Shown in pieces: positions 31,511 to 39,626 of a DNA stretch of 64,000 nt. Each line of letters begins with the position of its first letter. Within the stretch, counting starts at the first letter, position 1. This stretch comes from Kribbella italica (GTDB lineage: Bacteria > Actinomycetota > Actinomycetes > Propionibacteriales > Kribbellaceae), in NCBI RefSeq assembly GCF_014205135.1, contig NZ_JACHMY010000001.1, positions 7,192,001 through 7,256,000 of the forward strand, given 5' to 3'. Made by a program: the position numbers and the translations under genes. The notes under the pieces are model-generated. The model did no database searches and was not told the DNA's origin. It worked only from the letters and a program-made list of their open reading frames with translations.

Positions 31511-33678
31511 TGTCTGTCCACCTGTTCGGCATCAGGCACCACGGACCGGGGTCGGCCCGGGCGCTGGTGGCTGCCCTGGCCGACCTGCAGCCGGACCTCG
31601 TGCTGATCGAGGGTCCGCCCGAGGCCGACAAGGTGGTCGAGCTGGCCGCAGACCCGGAGATGGTGCCGCCGGTCGCGCTCCTGGCGTACGCCGTCGACGA
31701 CTCGACGCGCGCCGCGTTCTGGCCGTTCGCGGTGTTCAGCCCGGAGTGGCAGGCGATCCGGTTCGCGCTGGCCGGCGGCGTACCGGTGCGGTTCTGCGAT
31801 CTGCCGGCCGCGCTGATGTTCGGGTCGTCGGAGCGCGAGCGCGGGTCGTCGATCGACCCGCTGGCGACGCTGGCCGCGGCCGGTGGGTACGACGATCCCG
31901 AACGCTGGTGGGACGACGTGATCGAGCACCGCCGCGACGGCGCCGAGCCGTTCACGGTGATCGCGGAGGCGATGGGCGAGCTGCGCCACGACGAGCAGGC
32001 GACCGGCCGGGAGGCGCAGCGCGAGGCGTACATGCGGCAGACGATGCGCAAGGCGATCAAGGAGGGCTTCGAACGGATCGCCGTGGTCTGTGGTGCGTGG
32101 CACGTGCCGGCGTTGAGCTTGCCGTTGCCTCCGGCAACTCATGACGCGCGGATCCTGAAGGGTCTTCCGAAACGCAAAGTGGCCTGCACCTGGGTGCCGT
32201 GGACGCACAGCCGGCTGGCCAACGCGAGCGGGTATGGCGCCGGCGTGACGTCGCCGGGCTGGTACCACCACCTGTTCACAGCGCCCGACCAGATCACCAC
32301 GCGCTGGCTGACCAAGGTCGCCCGGGTGCTGCGCGACGAGGACTTGCCGGTGTCGAGCGCGCATGTGATCGAGGCGGTCCGGCTGGCGGAAACCCTTGCT
32401 GCGTTGAGGGAACGGCCGCTGGCCGGGCTGAGCGAGATGACCGAGGCGACGCGCGCCGTACTGTGTGGCGGGAACGACGTACTGCTGGATCTGGTGACGC
32501 GGGAAGCGGTCGTCGGGGAACTGCTCGGGACCGTGCCGGGCGATACGCCGCAGGCGCCGGTGGCAGCGGATCTCGCGGCGCAGGCTCGGCGGCTGCGGCT
32601 CAAGCGGGACCCGGCCGAGCGGGTGATCGACCTGGATCTGCGCAAGGAGAACGATCGGGACAAATCGCATCTGCTGCACCGGTTGCGGATTCTCGGGATC
32701 TCCTGGGGGTTGCCGACCTCGGACGACCGGCGGGCGCAGGGCACGTTTCGGGAGATGTGGAAGCTGGCGTGGGATCCGGGGCTCGAGGTCGACCTGGTCG
32801 CGGCGGGAGCCCACGGTACGACGGTGGTCGGGGCGGCGACGACCGTCATGCTCGCGGCCGCGTCGGAGTCGTCCACGCTGGCCGAGGTGACGGCGGCGCT
32901 CGAGCGCTCGTTGCTGGCGGATCTCGCCGAGGCGCTGCCCGCCTTGCTGGCGGGAGTCGACACCCGTGCGGCGAAGGACGCGGATGTCGGGCACCTGATG
33001 GCCGCGTTGCCCGCCTTGGCCCGGTCGGCGCGCTACGGCGACGTACGGGGAAGTGACACGGCCGGGCTGGGCGCCGTCGCCGAGCGGATGGTGGCTCGGG
33101 TGTGCGCCGGCCTGGGGCGGACAGTGCACGGGTTGGATCCGGATGCTGCGGCGTCGGTGCTGGAGCTGATCGACGGCGTACAGGATGCGACGGCGTTGCT
33201 TTCGGAGGAGTCGCGCGAGCTCTGGCTGCGGACGCTGGAGGGTTTGAGTGACCGGGCGTCGGTGCCGCCGTTGATCGGTGGTCGGTTGACGCGCTTGATG
33301 CTCGACACGTCGCGGGTGGAGTCGGGCGAGGTCGCGCTGCGGTTGGGACGGGCGCTGTCGCCGGGAACGCCCACCGGCGAAGCTGCTGGGTACGTCGAGG
33401 GCTTCCTCGTCGGCGGTGGATTGCTGCTGGTGCACGACGAGCGGTTGCTCGGGCTGGTGGACGGGTGGTTGTCGGGGATTCCGGACGAGGCGTTCCTGGA
33501 GGTTCTGCCCTTGCTGCGCAGGACATTCGGGACGTTCGCGAAGCCGGAACGGCGGTCGATCGGCGAGCGCGCGCAGGCGCTGGGCGGCGCCGTACAAGTC
33601 GTTGCCGTGGACGACGATCTGGACGCCGAGCTGGCCGCGTCGGTGCTGCCGACCGTGGCGCGATTGCTGGGGGTGTGA
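31510..33678 (+). CDS. DUF5682 protein, possibly TraB/TIKI-like
   Basis: A protein of 722 residues from ATG 31510 (TGATG overlap with the ATPase gene). Residues 5-40 read FGIRHHGPGSARAL and then PDLVLIEGPPE (E34); at about 192-202 is VVCGAWHVPAL. The order GxxHxxP...S, PDxVxxEgP, then GAxHxP resembles the TIKI/TraB/GumN and erythromycin-esterase-like superfamily, where His and Glu bind metal; this is my inference from motif order, not an established assignment. The remainder is long and helical. It is the largest component of the five-gene unit and the one most likely to carry an effector activity. Confidence 0.8.
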   Translation: MSVHLFGIRHHGPGSARALVAALADLQPDLVLIEGPPEADKVVELAADPEMVPPVALLAYAVDDSTRAAFWPFAVFSPEWQAIRFALAGGVPVRFCDLPAALMFGSSERERGSSIDPLATLAAAGGYDDPERWWDDVIEHRRDGAEPFTVIAEAMGELRHDEQATGREAQREAYMRQTMRKAIKEGFERIAVVCGAWHVPALSLPLPPATHDARILKGLPKRKVACTWVPWTHSRLANASGYGAGVTSPGWYHHLFTAPDQITTRWLTKVARVLRDEDLPVSSAHVIEAVRLAETLAALRERPLAGLSEMTEATRAVLCGGNDVLLDLVTREAVVGELLGTVPGDTPQAPVAADLAAQARRLRLKRDPAERVIDLDLRKENDRDKSHLLHRLRILGISWGLPTSDDRRAQGTFREMWKLAWDPGLEVDLVAAGAHGTTVVGAATTVMLAAASESSTLAEVTAALERSLLADLAEALPALLAGVDTRAAKDADVGHLMAALPALARSARYGDVRGSDTAGLGAVAERMVARVCAGLGRTVHGLDPDAAASVLELIDGVQDATALLSEESRELWLRTLEGLSDRASVPPLIGGRLTRLMLDTSRVESGEVALRLGRALSPGTPTGEAAGYVEGFLVGGGLLLVHDERLLGLVDGWLSGIPDEAFLEVLPLLRRTFGTFAKPERRSIGERAQALGGAVQVVAVDDDLDAELAASVLPTVARLLGV

Positions 33679-34823
33679 TGGACGACGAACGGCTGCGCCG
33701 GTGGCGGATGGTCCTCGGCAGCGAGGCGGACCCGGAGACGGGGACCTCGTTGTCGAAGGCGGACCAGTCCGTCGATGCGGCGCTGGCGGCCCTGTACGAC
33801 GCGGAGCGCGGTGAGCCGGGGACCAAGCGATCGTCCGGGCTCGGGTCGTCGGCGCCCCGGGTGGCCCGGTGGCTGGGCGACATCCGCGGGTACTTCCCTT
33901 CGTCGGTCGTCCAGGTGATGCAACGCGACGCGGTCGAGCGGCTCGGGATCACCCGGATGCTGATGGAACCCGAGCTGCTGAACGCGGTCGAGCCCGACGT
34001 CCACCTGGTCAGCACGCTGCTCGCGCTGAACGAGGTGATGCCCGAGGAGACCAAGCAGACCGCGCGCGAGGTCGTCGGCCGAGTGGTGGCCGACCTGGAG
34101 AAGCGGCTCGCCGAGCGGACCCGGGCGGCCGTCACCGGAGCGCTCGACCGGGCCGGGAGGACCGGCCGGCCGCGGCACGCCGACATCGACTGGGACCGGA
34201 CGATCCGGCTCAACCTCAAGCACTTCTCGCCCGCGCTGGGCACGATCGTCCCGGACCGGCTGGTCGGGTACGCGCGGCGCAACCACAGCGTCCAGCGCGA
34301 CATCGTGCTGGCGATCGACCAGTCCGGCTCGATGGCCGAGTCGGTCGTCTACGCGAGCGTGTTCGGCGCCGTCCTGGGGTCGTTGCGGTCGCTGCGGACC
34401 AGTTTGGTCGTCTTCGACACCGCCGTCGTGGATCTGACCGACCAGCTCGAGGATCCGGTCGACGTGCTGTTCGGGACGCAGCTGGGTGGCGGGACGGACA
34501 TCAACCGGGCGCTCGCGTACTGCGAGACGCTCGTCGCGCGGCCGGCCGAGACCGTGGTCGTGCTGATCAGTGACCTGTACGAGGGCGGCAACCGCGAGGA
34601 GCTGATGCGGCGGGCACGGTCGCTGGTCGAGTCCGGTGTGCAGGTGGTCGCTCTCCTCGCGCTGGCCGACTCCGGCGCTCCGTCGTACGACGCCGACAAC
34701 GCCGCCGCGTTCGCCGACCTGGGGATTCCCACGTTCGCCTGCACCCCGGATCTCTTTCCCGACCTGATGGCCGCGGCCATCAGGAAGGAGGACCTCGACC
34801 AGTGGGCTTCCACGAATCTCTAA
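33678..34823 (+). CDS. VWA-domain protein, predicted MoxR partner
   Basis: A protein of 381 residues. The N-terminal about 200 residues are helical. The von Willebrand A domain follows with a complete MIDAS: DQSGS (D214, S216, S218), T273 in GGGTD and D299 in LISDLYEGG. This is the CoxE/ViaA-like class that couples to MoxR ATPases. It is the last gene of the SWIM/DUF5691/MoxR/DUF5682/VWA unit and starts with a TGATG overlap. It contains no signal peptide or membrane helix, so the complex should be cytoplasmic. Loss of MIDAS residues would argue against metal-dependent binding; all are present. Confidence 0.9.
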   Translation: MDDERLRRWRMVLGSEADPETGTSLSKADQSVDAALAALYDAERGEPGTKRSSGLGSSAPRVARWLGDIRGYFPSSVVQVMQRDAVERLGITRMLMEPELLNAVEPDVHLVSTLLALNEVMPEETKQTAREVVGRVVADLEKRLAERTRAAVTGALDRAGRTGRPRHADIDWDRTIRLNLKHFSPALGTIVPDRLVGYARRNHSVQRDIVLAIDQSGSMAESVVYASVFGAVLGSLRSLRTSLVVFDTAVVDLTDQLEDPVDVLFGTQLGGGTDINRALAYCETLVARPAETVVVLISDLYEGGNREELMRRARSLVESGVQVVALLALADSGAPSYDADNAAAFADLGIPTFACTPDLFPDLMAAAIRKEDLDQWASTNL

Positions 34824-34833
34824 ACTGCTTCCC

Positions 34834-35121
34834 ATGACTGCTGTGGAACTGACCCGCTTCAAGGCGGCCCGGCGTGACGACCTGCTGGCCGCCCGCCCGG
34901 CGATGCTCGCCGACTTCGCGGCGGACCGGAAGGGCTTCCGGTCCGCGCGCCTCGTGCAGCTCGCGAACGACGAGTGGCTCGACATCGTCGAGTGGGAGAC
35001 CAGCGAGGACTACGCCGCGAGCAGCGCGAAGGGCCCGAACCTGCCCGGGATCGCCGCCTTCTTCGCCGCGATCGACTCGCTGGTCGTCGCCGAGGAGGGT
35101 GTGCTCAGCCCTTTCGCGTGA
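34834..35121 (+). CDS. antibiotic-biosynthesis-monooxygenase-like (dimeric alpha/beta barrel) protein
   Basis: A protein of 95 residues. The pattern ELTRFKAARRDDLLAARPAMLADFAADRKGFRSARLVQLANDEWLDIVEWETSEDYAAS matches the ABM/ferredoxin-like dimeric barrel. No cofactor-binding residues can be named. It starts 10 nt after the VWA stop, so it may be cotranscribed with the five-gene unit, although families of this type are often unrelated hitchhikers. It converges with the GDPD gene, overlapping it by 17 nt. Confidence 0.75.
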   Translation: MTAVELTRFKAARRDDLLAARPAMLADFAADRKGFRSARLVQLANDEWLDIVEWETSEDYAASSAKGPNLPGIAAFFAAIDSLVVAEEGVLSPFA

Positions 35122-36538
35122 GCTGCAGGTAGTCGAGGTTGAAGTTCTGGTACGCCGTGGCGTCGACCCGGACGACCAGCTCGTGGCGGCCCTTGGTGAG
35201 GCGTTGCGTCGTCACCGGCTGGAGCGTGAACGCGTTGTGCGAGGTGGTCGTGACGAGATCGGCCGGCGCGCTCTCTTTGTTGTCGAGGGCAACGGTGATC
35301 CGGCCGGCCGGGTGGTACGGCGAGGAGACCCGGGCGGCGATCGCGTAGGTGCCGGTGCGCGGTACGTCGACGGCGTACTTGATCCACTCGCCGCCCCGGA
35401 TCCAGCAGACCGCGACCGCGCCGGCCTGGTCGCAGACGTCGACGCCCTCGTACGGGCGGGCGATCGCGCCGCCGCGGTTCTCGTCGTCCTGGTCGGAGTA
35501 ACCGACGCCCTTGCCGTCGGTCGAGTAGTCCTCGGCCTGGACGCGGACGGTGTCGCGCGGGAGCTCGGGCCAGGTCTTGCGGTCGTGGTTGCGGTCGCCG
35601 GAGTGCAGCCAGGAGATGAGTTGCTCCTGGTCGTCGGTCTGGATCATGTCGCCCTGGTGCCGGTCGACGACGGCCGCCCAGCCGAGTTTCGGGTCGATCA
35701 GCGACTTCTCGTCGGTGGACCCGGCGGCCAGTCCGTACCACATCGTGTTGATCCAGATCCGGCTCGCCTTCGCGACCGCGGCCACGGCGGCCGGCTGGAT
35801 CTGCGCGTCGGTCAGCCGGTCGAACACCAGCTCGTACGACGGAAGCCGGCGGGCGAACGCGCCGAGGCTGCTCGCGTTCGCGTCGTCGACGACGTGGCTG
35901 TAGAGGATCCGCGGGTCGCGGGCGAGGAACTGCTCGACCTCGGCGACCGGCGCCGACGACTTGAAGATCGCGTGGTCGAGCGTGCCGGTCGCGGTCAGCA
36001 GGTCGTACTCCTGGTCGCGGAACGCCCACCCCTTGTCGAGGTTGATCAGCGCGCGGCCCTTCACCACCCGCAGCGCCTCCGCGAGCGTCGGCACCTGGTG
36101 CTCGGTCACGGGAGCCTGCGCGCCCCCGAGCCCGGTGCGCAGCTTGAGCGCGCGGACCTGCGCGAGCGTCAACGAGGACACCGCGCCGCGGCCGTCAGTG
36201 GTGCGGTCGACGGTCGTGTCGTGCATCAGTACGAGTTCCCCGTCGGCCGTCCGCTGCACGTCGATCTCGACCACCTCGGCGCCTTTGCGAATCGCCAGCT
36301 CGACTGCCGCCAGCGAGTTCTCCGGCGCGCCCCGCCAGTACCCGCGGTGCGCGACGACCATCACCGGTCCGCGCGGATCCAGGTACTGCTCCCGGATCTC
36401 GGCGATCCCAGTGGGCCGGCCGGCTGGTTGGTCGTCGCGGGTGGAGAGCCAGGGGACGGCGAGGGCGGAGGCGGCGACAGCCGCGGCGGTGGTGAGGACG
36501 GTGGCTATGGTCTTCCAGTGCGCGCGCATGCGGCGCAC
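35105..36538 (-). CDS. secreted glycerophosphodiester phosphodiesterase fused to a carbohydrate-binding module
   Basis: A protein of 477 residues with an N-terminal hydrophobic signal/anchor (IATVLTTAAAVAASALA). The GDPD barrel (about 55-320) has VVAHRGYWRGAPENS (His, Glu), VVEIDVQRTADGELVLMHD (Glu-x-Asp, His-Asp) and later YSHVVDD. From about 345 a CBM6/CBM35-like beta-sandwich begins (VRVQAEDYSTDGKGVGYSDQDDENRGG) and runs to the end (NLDYLQL). GDPDs cleave glycerophosphodiesters to glycerol-3-phosphate; the fusion suggests a wall-polymer or teichoic-acid-like substrate (inference). Start GTG 36538; ATG 36529 is also in frame. It faces the repeat block at 36640-37740. Confidence 0.88.
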   Translation of the reverse strand: MRRMRAHWKTIATVLTTAAAVAASALAVPWLSTRDDQPAGRPTGIAEIREQYLDPRGPVMVVAHRGYWRGAPENSLAAVELAIRKGAEVVEIDVQRTADGELVLMHDTTVDRTTDGRGAVSSLTLAQVRALKLRTGLGGAQAPVTEHQVPTLAEALRVVKGRALINLDKGWAFRDQEYDLLTATGTLDHAIFKSSAPVAEVEQFLARDPRILYSHVVDDANASSLGAFARRLPSYELVFDRLTDAQIQPAAVAAVAKASRIWINTMWYGLAAGSTDEKSLIDPKLGWAAVVDRHQGDMIQTDDQEQLISWLHSGDRNHDRKTWPELPRDTVRVQAEDYSTDGKGVGYSDQDDENRGGAIARPYEGVDVCDQAGAVAVCWIRGGEWIKYAVDVPRTGTYAIAARVSSPYHPAGRITVALDNKESAPADLVTTTSHNAFTLQPVTTQRLTKGRHELVVRVDATAYQNFNLDYLQLTRKG

Positions 36539-36639
36539 TCAAGCACTGCCGAGTAGCGCCCCCGGGAACGCGGGACGAACTGTCGCCGCGGGCGGACCAC
36601 CTGGTCGGCTCATCTGGTGGCTCCAGTACGACGACGCGG

Positions 36640-37740
36640 TGGTCGGGGTGGGTGCGTATGCGGCCGGGGAGGTTGGTGGGGCTGAGGTCGCGGCGGCCGG
36701 AGGGAAGGAAGGCGGAGGGTTGCCGACCGCCGAGGCCCGGCGCCACGGCGCCGCCGTATCGGCTGTCTTGCTGGTGCCGGCCGCGGTGGTCGAGGTGGGT
36801 AGGTATGCGGCCGGGGAGGTTGGTGGAGGCTGAGGTCGCGGCGGCCGGAGGGAAGGAAGGCGGAGGGTTGCCGACCGCCGAGGCCCGGCGCCACGGCGCC
36901 GCCGTATCGGCTGCATTGCTGGTGCCGGCCGCGGTGGCTGGGCGCCCGGCCTCGGCGCCGCTGTACGGGCTGGCTTGTTGGTGCTGCCCGCGGTGGTTGG
37001 GGTGGGTGCGTATGCGGCCGGGGAGGTTGGTGGGGCTGAGGTCGCGGCGGCCGGAGGGAAGGAAGGGGAGTGCCGGTGGCGGCCAGGAACCATTCGGTTT
37101 CTCCTCTGCACTACCGCCCGAGCCGAAGGCGTGGCGACCGGCCGGATCCGGCTGCTGACGATCGCCAAAGGCCGGCGCCTCGGCGCCTCGCGTCGCCGTA
37201 CCGGCTGGCTTGCTGGTGCCGGCCGCGGTGGTCGGGTGGGTGCGGATGCGGCCGGGGAGGTTGGTGGGGGTTGAGGTCGCGGCGGCCGGAGGGAAGGAGA
37301 GCGGAGGGTTGGCGGCCGCCGAGGGACGGCGCCTCGGCGCCGTCGTACCGGCTGGCTTGTTGGTGCTGGCCGTGGCGGCTGGGTGCCCGGCCTCGGCGCC
37401 GCGGTACGGGCTGGCTTGCTGGTGCTGCCCGCGGTGGTTGGGGTGGGTGCGGATGCGGCCGGGGAGGTTGGTGGGGGTTGAGGTCGCGGCGGCCGGAGGG
37501 AAGGAAAGCGGAGGGTTGGCGACCGCCGAGGGTCGGCACCTCGGCGCGCGCGGCGGGGTGTACGTCGAGGGTGCCGCCAGGACCGGGATGTGCCGCGGGT
37601 GGACCATCTGGTGTCCGGGACGGCCGAGGGGCGGCGCCTTGGCGCCGTCGTACCGGCTGCTTTTTGCTGGTGCCGGCCGCGGTGGCCGGGTGCCGGCCTG
37701 GCGCCGTCGTGCCGGCTTTCTTGCTGGAGTTGGCCGCATG
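36640..37740. repeat. composite GC-rich non-coding repeat block
   Basis: The whole 36539-37779 gap holds no credible gene. It contains five copies of a core of about 70 nt: GGTGGGTGCGTATGCGG, then CCGGGGAGGTTGGTGG and CGGCGGCCGGAGGGAAGGA. The core ATGCGG falls at 36658, 36805, 37012, 37246 and 37453, so spacing varies (147, 207, 234, 207 nt). Between cores are at least seven copies of a 34-nt element like GTACCGGCTGGCTTGCTGG, and palindromes of the type GGCGCC-NN-GGCGCC (for example at about 36739, 36891, 37173, 37329 and 37632). Long frames open in several registers are a by-product of base composition. It is not a CRISPR: spacing is irregular and spacers themselves repeat. Confidence 0.75.
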
Positions 37741-37779
37741 GGCGGGCACCCGGCGTACGGGCGGCCGGCGTACGGGCTG

Positions 37780-38121
37780 TCAGTCGGCGAGTTGGAGGAT
37801 GTCGATTTCGGTGCCGGGGTCGACTTCGGCGAAGCGGAGTGCCCATTGGATCGCCTCGTCGCGGGAGGCGACGCGGATGATCGAGAGGCCGGCGACTAGT
37901 TCCTTCGTTTCGGTGAAGGGGCCGTCGAGGACGCGGGGTGGGCCGTCGGGGAAGGTGATGCGGGCGCCGTGCTTGCTGGGGAGGAGGCCCTCGGCGGTGA
38001 GCAGGACGCCGGCCTGGCGCATCTCCTCGAGGACCGCGTCGGCGCGGATCAGGATGTCCGGGTCGGGAGCCTGGCCGGCCTCCAGCGCGGGGTTGGTCTT
38101 GTGCATCAGCGCGAATCGCAT
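37780..38121 (-). CDS. YciI family protein
   Basis: A protein of 113 residues. The dimeric alpha/beta-barrel YciI (DGPF) signature is visible: MRFALMHKTNP at the start, the central histidine-bearing loop PSKHGARITF, and VLDGPFTETKELVAGLSIIRVASRDEAIQWA. The family has a conserved His/Asp pair but no settled activity; many members sit with ECF sigma factors or regulators, absent here. The 9-nt gap to the aldo/keto reductase stop upstream suggests one operon. Confidence 0.87.
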   Translation of the reverse strand: MRFALMHKTNPALEAGQAPDPDILIRADAVLEEMRQAGVLLTAEGLLPSKHGARITFPDGPPRVLDGPFTETKELVAGLSIIRVASRDEAIQWALRFAEVDPGTEIDILQLAD

Positions 38122-38130
38122 GGCACCTCC

Positions 38131-39096
38131 TCAGGCCGACCGTAGCGGGATCAGGCCCGCTTGTTCCAGGGCGCGCCAGTACGCCGGGGGGATGCTGTGG
38201 CCGAGGTACGCGGCGACCTCGGTGATCTCCTGCGGCGTGCGGGCGCCGACGACGACCGTCGGGATCGCGGGGTGGGTGAGCGGGAACTGGAGGGCGGCGG
38301 CCGGCAGGTGTACGGCGTACTGGTCGCTGATCGTGCGGAGCTGGTCGAGGCGGGCGGCGGCCTCGGGTGGGAGCGGTGGGTAGCCGACCGACGGGCGCGC
38401 GGCCGCGAGCGGACCGCCTTGGAAGACGCCGGCGCCGATGATCGAGACGCCGAGCTGGTGGGCGAGCGGGAGGAGTTCGTCGGCGGCGGAGTGGTCGAGC
38501 AGGCTGTAGCGGCCGGCGATGAGGACGCAGTCGGGCGTGGTGGTCGCCTCGCGGAGGAAGCGGGCGGCGACGTCGGCGTGGTTGATGCCGAGCGAGAGCG
38601 CGCGGATGGTGCCGCGGTCGCGGAGCTCGACCAGCGCGCGGAGTGCTTCGGTCGAGGCGGTGCGGAAGTCGAGCTCGGGGTCGTGGATGTGCAGGAGGTC
38701 GATCCGGTCGATGCCGATGCGCCGCAGGCTCTCCTCGAACGAGCGCATCACCGCGGCGTACGAGTAGTCCAGGCGCGGGCCGATGCCCGGGGGTGGTTCG
38801 GCCCAGATCTCCTGGAGGTCCTGGCCGCCGGGCTCGAGCAGGCGCCCGACTTTCGTACACAGCACGTACTGGTCGCGGGGGCGGCCGCGCAGAGCCATCC
38901 CGGCGCGCTGCTCAGAGAGTCCGTATCCGTAGACGGGCGCTGTGTCGAAGAACCGGATCCCCAGTTCCCAGGCCCGGTCGATGGTCGCCACCGCCTCCCC
39001 CTCAGGCACCACCGCGAACATCCCCGCCAACGACGCAAGCCCCAACCCCAGCTCGCTGACCTGCAGTCCACTCCGCCCCAACTCCACCGAACGCAT
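38131..39096 (-). CDS. aldo/keto reductase
   Basis: A protein of 321 residues from ATG 39096. The (beta/alpha)8 AKR tetrad is visible: Asp/Tyr in FFDTAPVYGYGLSEQ, Lys in VLCTKVGRLL and His in IDLLHIHDPE. The spacing and the WAEPPPGIGPRLDYS insertion resemble the fucose dehydrogenase / pyridoxal 4-dehydrogenase branch. The cofactor is NADP(H) or NAD(H); the substrate is unassigned. A longer start at 39126 lacks support. It is the likely first gene of an operon with the YciI gene, and its upstream region is the second repeat block. Confidence 0.87.
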   Translation of the reverse strand: MRSVELGRSGLQVSELGLGLASLAGMFAVVPEGEAVATIDRAWELGIRFFDTAPVYGYGLSEQRAGMALRGRPRDQYVLCTKVGRLLEPGGQDLQEIWAEPPPGIGPRLDYSYAAVMRSFEESLRRIGIDRIDLLHIHDPELDFRTASTEALRALVELRDRGTIRALSLGINHADVAARFLREATTTPDCVLIAGRYSLLDHSAADELLPLAHQLGVSIIGAGVFQGGPLAAARPSVGYPPLPPEAAARLDQLRTISDQYAVHLPAAALQFPLTHPAIPTVVVGARTPQEITEVAAYLGHSIPPAYWRALEQAGLIPLRSA

Positions 39097-39188
39097 GCCG
39101 AGGAGCCTACGAACTCCCACCGACAACTTCCCGACCCGTAGGCGGGTCGAGGGAGGGAGGGGTGCGAGAGCCGAATGTTCCCCCGAGG

Positions 39189-39547
39189 TTGCTTCAAGTG
39201 CCGGCCACCGAACGGGGGCTGGTACTTGGGAGGTGGGTGGGGGTGGGGCTTGTGTGTGCGGAGCATCTGTCGGAGGGCTGTGCCCGGCGGGGTTGCTTCA
39301 AGTGCCGGCCATCGGTCGGGGGCTGGTACTTGGGAGGTGGGTGGGGGTGGGGCTTGTGTGTGCGGAGCATCTGTCGGAGGGCTGTGCCCGGCGGGGTTGC
39401 TTCAAGTGCCGGCCACCGATCGGGCGCTGGTACTTGGGAGGTGGGCGGGGGTACAGCTTGTCTGTGCGCGCATCTGTCGGGGGCTGGTACTTGGGAGGTG
39501 GGTGGGGGTGCGGCTTGTGGGTGCCGCGCATCTGTCGGGGGCTGGTG
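39189..39547. repeat. 104-nt tandem repeat (minisatellite)
   Basis: Tandem units with period 104 nt start at TTGCTTCAAGTG (39189, 39293, 39397). The first two units are almost identical; the third diverges after about 50 nt and a fourth, shortened unit begins after 57 nt (TACTTGGGAGGTGGG occurs at 39223, 39327, 39431 and 39488). The block fills most of the 39097-39626 gap between the aldo/keto reductase and the DinB-like gene. All three plus-strand frames remain open through it because of composition; there is no coding evidence. Confidence 0.85.
39228..39248 (+). other. G-quadruplex-type motif, repeated
   Basis: GGG-AGGT-GGG-T-GGGGG-T-GGGG satisfies the G3+ loop 1-7 pattern and occurs again at 39332-39352, exactly 104 nt later. 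Variants at about 39436 and 39493 keep three G runs but lose the fourth. It lies upstream of the DinB-like gene on the sense strand. Confidence 0.6.
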
Positions 39548-39626
39548 GTCGATGACCCTCGGCGGGGTGGAACCGCTGGTTGCTCAAGCGGTTCAGTTTC
39601 GGGGGGTGAGGTGGTTAGGTGGCCCG

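Noticed and set aside
36640..37740. CRISPR array or CRISPR-like structure
   Set aside because: Repeats are too long and irregularly spaced (147-234 nt), the intervening DNA repeats too, and no cas gene is present.
36539..38860. Minus-strand frame of 773 codons across the repeat block and the YciI/AKR genes
   Set aside because: Pro/Arg-rich low-complexity product, antisense of nothing conserved, running through repeats and over two real genes on the same strand in another frame.
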